DNA of 64,000 bases, taken from assembly GCA_035610835.1 (NCBI GenBank), contig CM069441.1:104467606-104531605 (forward strand), read 5' to 3'. Below the pieces are notes generated by a model. That model saw only the letters and a program-made list of their open reading frames with translations. It ran no database searches and was not told the origin of the DNA. Position 1 is the first letter of the stretch. The number at the start of each line of letters is the position of its first letter. Source of the DNA: Ophiura sarsii (Eukaryota > Echinodermata > Ophiuroidea > Amphilepidida > Ophiuridae). Positions 11,531-21,689 of the stretch are shown in pieces. Made by a program: the position numbers and the translations under genes.

Positions 11531-11760
11531 CAGTGGCGTAACCAGAGGGGGCGATCGCCGACAGTTGAGATTGACACTGTCGGTTTATTTGACCAGAGGA
11601 ATCATGGAATTATGATGGTCAAAAGTACACTGATGAGATGTTTTCGCTCACTACGCGCGCATTATGTCCCATAAATGCAATATTCTTTGGTACAAGCTTG
11701 TTTAGAGCCAAAATGTACCTCATTCGTGCCAAAATAGGTGTAAACTCAGCTACGCCACTG
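11531..11760. mobile_element. hAT-like MITE (CAGTGGCGTA ends)
   Basis: A 230 bp element starting CAGTGGCGTAACCAG and ending CAGCTACGCCACTG, typical hAT terminal motifs. An 8 bp duplication cannot be confirmed because the left flank is a C run. The inside has GGGGGCGATCGCC and the ACAAGCTTGTTTAGAGCC block shared with 7141-7384. No transposase is present. Confidence 0.7.
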
Positions 11761-12159
11761 CCCCTTGTTTCAATAAGCTGGCTACACACCACTGGTCTAA
11801 AAGTCTATGGAAAACTCTAAAAATGTGCATCTCAAATTCAAAATATGCTGGATTATATAGTCTAGGATCTTGAAACATGCCATTTACATGACTGTATAGG
11901 AGGTGCTATCATGAGCATGAATAATTATTTTGTAAACTAATAATTAAAGACAAATAAAAGAACAACAGACTATTTTGCCAAGCAATGTAAGATGTGTACC
12001 TCAATCCTGACATGCCGAAAATGTCAAATGATATTTCTTTGCACACTCAAATTTGTGTAATTCAAAAAGTATACATTGAACCCTAAAATAAGTAAGTATA
12101 CACATTTACACGCAGCGGTGGAAATACCCACGACTTTCCACCCGGGGTTGACTAGGATT

Positions 12160-12410
12160 TGTGGACTAAGAATATTTCTAACCATCGACGGTTACCCTTT
12201 ATGTTCTAACCCAACATTTATAAAAAGAAATGAATCAGTTGACAAAGTGGTCCTAAGTGGGAATCGAACCATGGACCTCTGCATTGTAAAGCGTGTAAGT
12301 CAACCACTAGACTAGCGAGGGGTGAACTGGCCAAGACATGATTTTAATTGCTCTTATTATTACGGAATAAAGCTATACTACGTACTGTTATGATCAGTAC
12401 ATACAATACT
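12160..12410 (-). mobile_element. tRNA-derived SINE, family D copy 1
   Basis: Read on the minus strand, an A box (CTAGTCTAGTGGTTG) and a B box (CATGGTTCGATTCCC) lie in a tRNA-like body at about 12252-12320. Homology to 39690-39905 covers the tRNA-like part and both flanks, including TTACGGAATAAAGC and TTATGATCAGTAC. The anticodon region (TTTACAATGCAGAG on the minus strand) is not intact. Confidence 0.7.
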
Positions 12411-12490
12411 CAATTTTAGTATTAATAAATTAGCTGCGACACACATGCTCGGGTTGACAGTCATGTGGGTATTTCCATTACTGCATTTAC

Positions 12491-13684
12491 ATATGGGTGT
12501 TTCTTCAGTAATGAGACCCCCCTAGGGTCAATTTATGTAAGTGGCCATAAAAATTGTTTTAAATTAATTTTCTGGTTCATATTTGGCCAGAACTTCTGTT
12601 TAGTACTAGAGAGATAGCGAGCAAAATTTCAGAATCCTACCTCAATTTTGAATTTTTTTTACACACAAACCCTATGGGAAATTGTGTGTCAATGTTACAA
12701 CCGTTACCTGTTACAACCGTTAGTGCGTCAAGAATATTCAAACGGCTGAATATTTAAAAGTATACCATGAATATGGTTGGGGCTTATTTCCTAGGTTGCA
12801 CGACATCAATTCCTTGAAACCAAATCCATTGGGGTACTTTTTTGTCATACCAGAGTCTAGAAATTGTTGAACTAGTAGCCGGTCGTAACGGTTTTAACAT
12901 TGACGCACGGTTACAACCGTTATCAACAAAATGTCATGAAACTCTAAAAACTGACAACATTTCAAAATCCTTTTACAATATTCAGGTAGCCTCAATGTGA
13001 TGTATTGCATAAATCAAGGAAAGGCCACTTGACAATTATTCATGTGCTTCAGGAGGTCATTTTCAATCATTGACGCACACATTTTCACACAAATGTGTGC
13101 GTCAATGATCAAAAATGACCTCCTGAAGCACATAATTAATTGTCAAGTGGTCTTTCCTTGATTTATGCAATACATCACATTGATGCTACCTGAATATTGT
13201 AAAAGGATTTTGAAATGTTGTCAGTTTTTAGAGTTTCATGACATTTTGTTGATAACGGTTGTAACCGTGCGTCAATGTTAAAACCGTTACGACCGGCTAC
13301 TAGTTCGACAATTTCTAGACTCTGGTATGACAAAAAAGTACCCCAATGGATTTGGTTTCAAGGAATTGATGTCGTGCAACCTAGGAAATTAGCCCCAACC
13401 ATATTCATGGTATACTTTTAAATATTCAGCCGTTTGAATATTCTTGACGCACTAACGGTTGTAACAGGTAACGGTTGTAACATTGACACACAATTTCCCA
13501 TAGGGTTTGTGTGTAAAAAAAATTCAAAATTGAGGTAGGATTCTGAAATTTTGCTCGCTATCTCTCTAGTACTAAACAGAAGTTCTGGCCAAATATGAAC
13601 CAGAAAATTAATTTAAAACAATTTGTATGGCCACTTACATAAATTGACCCTAGGGGGGTCTCATTACTGAAGAAACACCCATAT
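12491..13684. mobile_element. 1.2 kb nearly perfect palindrome (giant foldback MITE)
   Basis: Two arms of about 594 bp are inverted copies of each other around a 6 nt centre (13085-13090), from ATATGGGTGTTTCTTCAGTA (12491) to its complement ending at 13684. Reading both arms I count only about ten differences, roughly 98% identity. TA dinucleotides sit just outside a TGGGTGTTTC end on both sides, compatible with a mariner-type TA duplication. Each arm repeats GTTACAACCGTTA-like and CATTGACGCAC-like motifs. There is no ORF. A transcript would form a long double-stranded hairpin. Confidence 0.92.
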
Positions 13685-13720
13685 AGGCTTTTTCTTCACA
13701 GCATTCAAAAATGGCAGTGC

Positions 13721-14124
13721 CAGGGGCGGACTGGCCACTGTGGCGTTGTGGCGATCGCCACATGGGCCGCTTGGTTTTGGGCCTCTCAGGGCCGGTTACT
13801 CAAATTTTGTGGCCGTGTGAAAATGTATGACTGCGAAAATTTGTGACCGTGCGAAATTATGTGACCGTGCGAACATTTGTGACTGTGCGAAATTTTGTGA
13901 CCGTGTGAAATTTTGTGACCGTGCGAATTTTTTTGACCGTACGTAATTTTTTGACCCCCCCCCCCCACTTACGTGAAATTCACGAGGTGACTGACTGGGA
14001 AAAAAATTGGGGCAACCTTTTACGAAAATTTACTACCGGGACGACATACTTCTGCCTGACATGGTCAAAAAGGGCCGCTTTAATAATTTTGCCACGGCCG
14101 CTTTCAGGTCCCAGTCCGCCCCTC
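13721..14124. mobile_element. hAT-like MITE (CAGGGGCGGACTGG ends)
   Basis: The left end CAGGGGCGGACTGG is matched by CCAGTCCGCCCCT at the right. No 8 bp duplication is visible. The right border lies next to the tail of the following LINE, so it may have been disturbed. Inside are GTGACCGTGCGAA-type repeats (13810-13930) and a C run. The segment ACTTACGTGAAATTCACGAG through GGGCAACCTTTTACGAAAA is also found in the elements at 18941-19890 and 26636-27162, which have different ends. Confidence 0.75.
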
Positions 14125-14809
14125 ACAATGTTATAATAATAATAATAATAAAATAATAAAAATGGATTTACTATAGCGCCCAATGCAAGGAGCCTCTGGG
14201 CGCTTCACATAACTATATTACAAAAAGAAAACAACATAATCAACCTAAAAACCATAACATATTATAAATAATTGCACATTATACAAGCAGGGAAAACACA
14301 ACAATTGGTGCACCACGTCTCTCCTTGTATGCTTGCAAATCGATGATTCAAGAGATGCAGACAGAAAAGAGATGTCTCACGTCAAGAACCATGATCGCAG
14401 ATAGAAAAAGAGACGTGGGCTACATAAAAGAACATTTTGATATTACATTAAAACAACATTTCATAAAAACAAGAAAAGGTATTAAGAACCAATCAAATAC
14501 ATCAAATAGGTAGTCTATAATTAATGTACATGTACAAGCAACAAGGAGATAAAAACTCATTATATTACACACTTAAAAACTACAAGAGATAAAATATATG
14601 TGAAGACAAAATGCGACCAGCACAAAGCGAATTATTTGACTCAGGAGAGGAGAGATTTCAAGTACGTACACTCTCAACATGGAGCTACAGCGTCCCATTC
14701 CCTTGGTAGAATGTGGGCTGGGTTATATTATAAAACATTTAATAAATAAAACACAAATGTACACATTAACAGAAGATGCAAAAGTGACCGGCACGAAGAT
14801 AGATAAGAT

Positions 14810-15049
14810 CCCTGGAGAGGAGAGGTTACCAGCACTTCACTCTCAGCAAGAAAGCCGGTTTCTTGCTCCCGAGAAGACAAACAATGGGCAGGGTAACACA
14901 GAGATACATGGTTATAACGGAAGATGTTATGTGAACGGCACAATAGTAAATACGTAGTGAGAGCCCTGGAGAGGAGAGGTTACTAGCACTTCACTCACAG
15001 CAAGAAAGCCGGTTTCTTGCTCCCGATTGCAACAATCGGCAGGGTTAAA
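14810..15049 (-). repeat. Tandem duplication in the LINE 3' UTR
   Basis: A block of about 88 bp occurs twice (14810-14897 and 14963-15049). Both copies contain CCTGGAGAGGAGAGGTTAC, AGCACTTCACTC and AAGAAAGCCGGTTTCTTGCT, the last holding the palindrome AAGAAACCGGCTTTCTT on the minus strand. A weaker third trace is near 14642. Confidence 0.75.
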
Positions 15050-15102
15050 AGCAATAATGGAGAAATAACAACAGATTAATGTAAAATAACATGGGCAGCA
15101 AA

Positions 15103-15981
15103 TTAAGGTGTGTCAAAATGCAATGTAAAGAGATGTGTCTTGAGTTTGGATTTGAAGACGTCTAAAGTTGGTGAATGGCGCAGGGTAACAGGAATGCCAT
15201 TCCAAAGATGGGCAGCCGCGTAGAGGAAGGAGCGAGCACCAAAGGTTTTTGTAGATGGCATTACCTGCTTCAAGCGATAAGTAGAGGCGGATCTTAATGC
15301 TCTAGATGGTATATAGACTTGGATCATGTCAATGATATACTTCGGCGACAATCCATTGAGAGCTTTGAAGACGAGAAGCAAGATCTTATACGCTAATCTC
15401 TGTCGTATCGGTAGCCAATGTAGCTTATGCAGCACTGGTGTTATGTGCGCGTGTCGAGGTGTGCGAGCAACCAGACGGGCAGCGATGTTCTGTACACGTT
15501 GGATTTTGCTGATCTCGCGTTCCGACAGTCCGAAGAGGAGGGAATTGCAAGAATCCAATCTGGATGTAACAAATGCGTGTACCAATCTGATTGTTGCATC
15601 TTGGTCTAGGTACTGGCGAATCTTACCGATCTTCCTTATCGCGTGGATTGCAGTCTTACAAACATGGTTCACTTGAAGAGACATGTTGAGTGAAGAATCC
15701 ATGATGACTCCAAGGTTGCCGGCTTTCTCTGATGGTTGTACGACGGCATTTCCAATTTTGATTGACGGCAGCCATGGGCTGTGTCTATACGGTGACGAGA
15801 AGTAAAGCAGCTCTGTCTTGGTGTCATTTAGTGCGAGTTTATTTTGTTTACACCATGAGCGGATATCAGCAATACAGTTCTCAAGTTTCATCACCGCCTG
15901 GTCACGATCTTTAGGTGAAAATGTCACATACAGCTGTGTATCATCAGCATATGGTGAACAAAGTTCCAATTTCATTTCCAA
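15103..15981 (-). pseudogene. Reverse transcriptase fragment of a CR1/L2-like LINE
   Basis: The open frame of 292 codons is the C-terminal part of a non-LTR ORF2 protein. The catalytic YADD box appears at residues 11-14 (SPYADDTQLYV), only a few residues from the truncation. The fingers and most of the palm (motifs before the YADD) are therefore missing. Downstream come LNDTKTELLYF, LGVIMDSSLNM, HAFVTSRLDSCNSLLFGL, QNIAARLVARTPR, HWLPIRQRLAYKILLLVFK and LWNGIPVTLR, all typical of the thumb and C-terminal region of CR1/L2-type LINEs. The first codon is TTG, so this is not a natural start. The frame is unbroken to its stop, suggesting a fairly recent insertion. It belongs to a mobile element and has no host role. 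Confidence 0.88.
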
Positions 15982-15985
15982 TCTC

Positions 15986-17270
15986 AGTTTCAGATAATGT
16001 CAATTTTCACCCCAGTTTTTTCCCTATGAAGCATAGATGTGAACCCCAATAAACTATACATATTTGGAAAGGTCTTGGCTTGAGGAATCCGAATCTGGCA
16101 TGTAATTTCATGTATTAAGATAACAGAATGAAAATCTGGAACATTTATACAACACACTTTTTTGGCAAAATTGTTCACTTCTTTAGAATACAACATTTTA
16201 GGATTTGCCCCTATCATAAAAATAGTGTCATATTTTACAATCCCTGGACAATTTCCTATCCAAAAAAAGTATAGTTTGGCTGGGGTACCGTATGGTCTAT
16301 ACTTCCAACTACAGTATTTTAAATGCACAAAGACATAGTTTTAAGAAATTTTAAGTGCGTCACGAAAGAGGTTCCCACCTTAAAACGTGTGGCCGTTTAC
16401 CCTATGGCCATAAGGTGTTGAAATTCATCCAATGTTTTGAGAGTCCTTGGGAGATTAATTATGCTAAGAATTTTGAATCTTTGGATTCTTCTCCAGTCAA
16501 ATAGTGTGTTCTGCAGATTTTATACAAGAATCAACTTGTGATTCTGCAAATTTACTGGAAGCAATCTTAGAATGGATTTTTGAATTCTCTACCAATATCA
16601 ATACATGGTGGTATTGATGGGAAAGGGTTCCCTGGTCACCCTTGAGAGCCAGAGTACTGCTCTTGTTCTCACATTCTACTGTGAATAGGCTAGCATCCAC
16701 TCATCACATTATCATGGCACTCTTAGCATAACTAACCCCTTGCACTCCTACTTTCAAGTCTTACAAGCTCTCACCATACACTTCCATAATGCTTTAAATG
16801 TTCTCAGTGCTAGTCCATTCTCATATTTGCACTACGTTCTCTGTGTGTGTATTAAGAAAGTATAAACAGAGCCTTCTGCATGCTCCAGTCATTAGTTAAT
16901 TTTGGCGCTTGAAGAATAAACATAGCATTAAATAACATTTAACAACATAGTCCCCACTGTACAAGTTGGGTTGTAAATATGCTGCAAATGCCAGAAGAAC
17001 ACTATATGTCATGCTTGACTGAATAAGCACCATAGTATCACAGAAGCAGCACCATGGGGATGTTCTATTGGGTAGCTGGGTGAATGAGCTAGGCAGCCAT
17101 AAATCCAAATGCATTCTAGATAATTCTTCCACTTGCATGTTGTAAGTTTCTCATGCTTCTGCAGCACTGCACTGTCAGTACCTGAAATATTGAATACAAT
17201 TAAATAAATTATCTTTTACATGAATTAACTCATATAATTAGCTGTAGCATCCATCTGTTTACTGTCCACA
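15986..17270. other. Gene-free intergenic DNA
   Basis: Ordinary AT-rich sequence. The ORFs on the minus strand near 15990-16330, 16500-16700 and 16900-17140 show no recognisable motif. At 17273 there is a single CAGGGTGTTTCAACAAAAAT, similar to the terminal repeat of the element at 50757-51645, without a visible partner. Confidence 0.4.
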
Positions 17271-17470
17271 TACAGGGTGTTTCAACAAAAATAGGACTCT
17301 GTTTCATGATGGTGTAATCTTATTATAATCATTGGACTATGACCAATTTATATAGTCTCATTGTAAAGCCCAATTAATTATTAGATATCCAGAAAATATA
17401 AGATCAATCCGATGCAAAATAAGAAAACTAGCGTACTTTTTGCATGCGCGTCCAAGCACCTCTGAAATGG

Positions 17471-17585
17471 ACCCTAAATGGCGTAAACCAGAACACTATT
17501 TTGATACCCCTAAATGGCGTAAGCCATAACACATACAAACCCTACCCTAAATCAATAATGCACCCCTAAATGGCGTAATATATGC
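17471..17585. repeat. Short dispersed CCCTAAATGGCGTAA repeats
   Basis: CCTAAATGGCGTAA occurs at about 17471, 17509 and 17563, with a variant ACCCCTAAATGTCGATC near 17710. The layout recalls the CCCTAAACAAGTT repeats inside the element at 27445-27922. The stretch from here to about 18003, which ends in GCTGGCTACGCTACTG, may be a decayed hAT-like element whose left end is not recognisable. Confidence 0.5.
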
Positions 17586-18347
17586 TCAAAAAATCTTAAT
17601 TCATAATCATGTGATATGCATGATGTAGCGATTAAAGTACGGAAATATTAAAAGAATTGTTTCAACATTTTGCATGTTTATTGAAAAGTCACACATATAG
17701 AACAATTAGTACCCCTAAATGTCGATCTACCTGGATGCTGTAATGGATACCCTAAAGTGCGATTCCCACTAAAAATAACCCTTTTTCAGAAAGAAGCGAC
17801 GACGTCGTGTGGTGAAATCTGGACCCTTTTCAACGTTTTTTATGGATGCGGAATCGCGGATACGTACACGCTTGGTATGTTCATTGACCCCTCGCCCTGT
17901 CAGTGTCTCTCCCAAGGGCAATTCTCAACATTCAAATTTTCATCGGAACAACTATGTTTTGCCCCTACCAACCCGTTTCAAAAAGCTGGCTACGCTACTG
18001 ATATTAAAAGGAAAAGTACTGCATTTCATGATCGGGAAGGGGAGAGGGACAATTCTCTTCTTTTTGTTTTGTCCTGATCAGGCCCTTAAACCAGGAATAC
18101 TCTGCAATTCCAAAATTACTTTGTACCATTTTCCCAATTATATGTACTCGAAAACATCGTCCCAAATTAGTTTTTTAATTAGTAATTAGTATTTACATGA
18201 CTCTGGTCATAATTACGGTATTAAATTAATATTAAAATATTCCTAGACATATGCGCTGGACAAATGGGAACAATCATCTGCAATGCAACCAAATAGGCAC
18301 AATTCAACTGAATTGATAGCCAAAAGTGCAGCCCCCCCCCCCTCCCC

Positions 18348-18534
18348 CAGTAGCATAACCAGGGGGAGCAAGGGGGAAAGTGTCCCCACCCCCTGAAAAA
18401 ATTGACCGGGAAATGAGACAAAAAGTGAAGGAAAGGGAAAGAAAAGGGACAGAAAGGAATACAGGCAAATTAGTAAGCCAGCTTGTCATTTACTCGACTC
18501 AAAAAGTTACATGAAAATCCTGGCTACGCCACTG
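18348..18534. mobile_element. hAT-like MITE fragment
   Basis: The left end CAGTAGCATAACCAGGGGG and right end CCTGGCTACGCCACTG form the inverted terminal repeat of this family. It is 187 bp long. No target duplication is recognisable. Another lone right end, CTCTGGCTACGCTACTG, follows near 18590-18606. Confidence 0.6.
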
Positions 18535-19140
18535 GGTTGAAATGGTGTTCACCGGGGGAAAAATATATTTTTCCCCCATTGACAAGTGACTCTGGCTACG
18601 CTACTGACTGAATTTCATTTCGGTATTTTGACAGATTACAAATCAAAACCCAAACTCCATGATAATATGTGCCATATAAATATAATGATTACTTTGGGGC
18701 CATGTTTGTTTTCTTCATAAGTTGAGACTTTCTTGCTCTCTACCCTCAAAATTAAGGACGTAAATCTTTAGCCTAGTCACTGTATTATTATTACTTACAG
18801 TCACATGCATTATTGTGATCTCTCTTTTTTGTCTGGCTAATGCAGTAAAAGTTGGATGGCTAAAAAGCTTCAACGGCAGTCATAGATCAATATTGCCACA
18901 GTTCCTGTTTTAACAAAAAGAAAAGAACAAGCAGATGTATCAGTGGCGTAACAGCCGGGGGGCAGGGCAGTGCCCCACCCCCCTCCCCCCCACCCTGAAG
19001 GTGCTCAGCAGGAAATTCCAACCTACCCACCAGGAAAAATAGGGACAGCGGTCCCAAATAGGTCGTCCGTTTATATGGGTAGTTTGGTTGCAATTGTACT
19101 TCATCTGTTTAAATGTAATCAATTTTACATATTCAGCCAA

Positions 19141-19441
19141 TTTTACATCTTGACCTCAGATGACCGTTGACCTTGGTATGTGACCTTTGACCTCATTAAC
19201 ATATGAAGGTTTCCATATTGCATCTATGACCCAAGTTTGGTTGCAATTGGTCATTGTATGGAAAAGAAATGGACAAGACAAAAAGTGTGTACTTAATTTT
19301 ACATCTTGACCTCAGATGACCTTTGACCTTGGTATGTGACCTTTGACCTCATTAACATATAAAGGTTTTCATGTTGCATGACCAAGGGTTGGTTGCAATT
19401 GGTCATTGTATGGAAAAGAAATGGACAAAACAAAAAGTGTA
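19141..19441. repeat. 156 bp tandem duplication with TGACCTTTGACC motifs
   Basis: Copies at 19141-19296 and 19297-19441 share TTTTACATCTTGACCTCAGA, TGACCTTTGACCTCATTAAC and GGTTGCAATTGGTCATTG. TGACCTTTGACC is a direct repeat of the nuclear receptor half-site with one base spacing (DR1) on the minus strand. Whether it is bound in vivo is unknown. The segment is absent from the related copy at 26636-27162. Confidence 0.8.
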
Positions 19442-19629
19442 TACCAAATTGTTGACACACCCCACACACACAGACTACACACAAAGGATGCTGCCATAAG
19501 GTCTCTTCCTACGGACGACCTAAAAATGGGGGGAAGGGAAAAGAAGGGGGAAAGGGAAAGAAAAGAGAAAGAAAAAGGAGAAAAAAAGGGGAAACAAAGA
19601 AAAGAAGAAAGGGAAAGAAAGAAAATTTC

Positions 19630-19687
19630 GCAGTACAAAAAGCACAACAGTCAACAAATTGTTGACAGTTGTGCTTTTTGTACTGCG
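19630..19687. repeat. Hairpin inside the hAT-like element
   Basis: GCAGTACAAAAAGCACAACA and its reverse complement face each other around CAACAAATTGTTG. A close copy with a few differences lies at about 26872-26934 in the second element of this family. Confidence 0.85.
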
Positions 19688-19898
19688 AAATTTTGTGACC
19701 GTGCGATTCCCCCCCCCCCCCCCCCCCCCACACACTTACGTGAAATTCACGAGGTGACTGACTGGGAAAAAAATTGGGGCAACCTTTTACGAAAAATTCC
19801 AGGACGGAATTATTCTAACCAGGAATTCTTTTGGCTGTGCCCCCCCCCCCCCCCCCCCTCCCCTGACAACCAACCTCTGTTACGCCCCTGAGATGTAT

Positions 19899-21536
19899 CC
19901 ATTCAAACAGTTAATGGTTTTGCAGATTGATATAAGTTTTATCTAGGATCATATTTAGGTCAAAGTTTCAGATCATTTCTAACACTGGATGAATTGAATA
20001 TGGGTTTTGCAACCAAAACCAAATTAATTGGTTCAAAAATCAATATTTTTTTCGAAAATGGGATCAATGTGAATGCTGTATGAGGCCATCATTTTATCGG
20101 TGTTCAAAATTATATGAAATTATGACCACCAGAAATAGCCCACATCAATAATAAATTGCATGACACTTTCTGACAACTTTGTATATCTAGTAACAGAACA
20201 GAACCATGTCACACCTTGTTTTCCTTGAAGGGTTTTGTGGTCTTCAAGAAAATTCTATGGCATTTGGGAGACAGATCATTCGCATTGCAACCTATACTGG
20301 ATAGAATAAACTACAAAAATGTAGGCTTAAGTTATAGGGTTCAGCAGAATCCGTGAACACAGATTTCATGGCGTTATTCACAGATGTCATACTTGATCAT
20401 GGATTTGGGAAATTGTACTGTAAAATCTCGGAAATGCTAGTTCAGCCTTCAGTTTCAGTTTATTTGATAATATGAACCACAAATAATCCGAATTGAGGCT
20501 TTTTAAGAACTACACTGTGTGATTTTTTGTATATCGCCCTTTCCTTGTTTTTGTTTGTTTTTTCCTCGCATTTTTATTGTGGACAATCTAACACTTATTT
20601 ATTTACTAATGTCCCTTGAGTAATAGATATTTGTAATTGAGTGCCTAAAAATATGAATGTGCGGATTTCACGTGTCATTTCCCACGGTTTGATCTCGGTT
20701 TTGCTCAAAGTCACACTAATCACGGATTTTACACAAACTGCTCACGGTTTTTGCCTTAAAAAATCTAAGATTCTGCCGAACCCTACCTATAAATATCAAT
20801 GGCGCGCCATTTTAACGTAACATATCAATGGCGCGTCATTTCAACGTAAGAAGGGCACATTCATGATTTTGTAAAGTACTTTATTTATAGGCAGGTATTA
20901 AAATCAAAATATAGAATGTTTACATTGAAACCATCATTTTTTCCCCAACTAGCTACATGTAGTGGGACAGGTTACAGTAAAAGTTACCAACCTGAATGCA
21001 GGCTTATAACTTAGCCTCAACAACATAAACACCAATGTATTACATCACAACATACCTTCATTATTAACCATTGTTATGGTACGGCCTCAAGTTTAATGTT
21101 GGCCACAAATACCACACAACAAAAATAAAGGCCTTGTTTTTTTCTGATGTTCCTTAATATTGTCATCATAGTCCAAGTACATGTATGAGAATGAGATACA
21201 TGCAGATTCCCTGAAAAGATATAAAGTAAGAAAAAATATGGTGATTAATAATTAGCTTTGATTGAAAATAATTTATTTCAAGATTTTAATAGAATCTTTG
21301 AAAGATACCAGCCCAACGCCTAACATTTAATACCTTCTGCGCCGCTGGGTCAGAAATTCAAGAAGAATCCGCTAATCCATTCTCGCAAAGACGGAAAAGT
21401 TGCGAGAATCCATGTTGATTCTCGTAGATCTTTCTAACACTACTATTTGAATGAAGGAGAATCCATATCCTGACAAGAATCTAAATGGATTCTCGATCGC
21501 CACCTTTGACGAACATCTAACCCTGAGCTGGCATTA
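19899..21536. other. Gene-free DNA with a TAGGGTTC inverted repeat
   Basis: No gene is seen. TAGGGTTCAGCAGAATC (20335-20351) and GATTCTGCCGAACCCTA (about 20770-20786) form a terminal inverted repeat around about 450 bp, probably a MITE. A tandem pair of TATCAATGGCGCGYCATTT lies at about 20796-20850. CTTTGAAAGATACCAGCCCA, found again inside the satellite, starts near 21297. Confidence 0.45.
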
Positions 21537-21689
21537 GATATCCACAGGCATTTGATACCCGCAGGCCCATCCCCCTCTCAAAATGTTGTGAGCTGACTAA
21601 AAAAATAATTTGGGCAACCTTTTACGATTTTTTGTTGTACCGATGTACCTTTTTCAAAAAATATGCCCCCTAAAAATTCCTGTTTACGG

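Larger units (their letters stand above)
14132..15985 (-). mobile_element. 5'-truncated non-LTR retrotransposon (CR1/L2-like LINE)
   Basis: A minus-strand LINE. Its 3' end is the (TAA)n microsatellite at 14132-14160, next to a conserved-looking 3' terminal region (GGCGCTATAGTAAATCC on the minus strand, about 14163-14179). The 3' untranslated region covers about 14160-15102, and the reverse transcriptase C-terminal half lies at 15103-15981. Coding homology stops just beyond 15981 with an in-frame stop in unrelated DNA upstream, the usual result of incomplete reverse transcription. The element cannot move by itself. Confidence 0.82.
18941..19890. mobile_element. hAT-like non-autonomous element with exact 8 bp TSD
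   Basis: A 950 bp element with ends CAGTGGCGTAACAG (18941) and CTGTTACGCCCCTG (19890), flanked by AGATGTAT on both sides (18933-18940 and 19891-19898). An 8 bp duplication with CAG-type ends is the hAT signature. Inside are a 156 bp tandem duplication (19141-19441), a purine-rich run (19530-19625) and a hairpin (about 19630-19687) built on GCAGTACAAAAAGCACAACA. Then come the ACTTACGTGAAATTCACGAG to GGGCAACCTTTTACGAAAA segment and poly-C runs. The 161-codon ORF over the purine run is low-complexity. No transposase is present. Confidence 0.88.

Noticed and set aside
15326..15676. Plus-strand ORFs of 116 and 60 codons
   Set aside because: They are antisense shadows of the LINE reverse transcriptase.
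17757..18189. Overlapping ORFs of 106 and 126 codons
   Set aside because: No motif. The region ends in a hAT-like terminus and is probably repeat-derived.
19406..19891. 161-codon lysine/glutamate-rich ORF
   Set aside because: Encoded by the purine-rich run and C runs of a hAT-like MITE. The sister copy does not conserve the frame.
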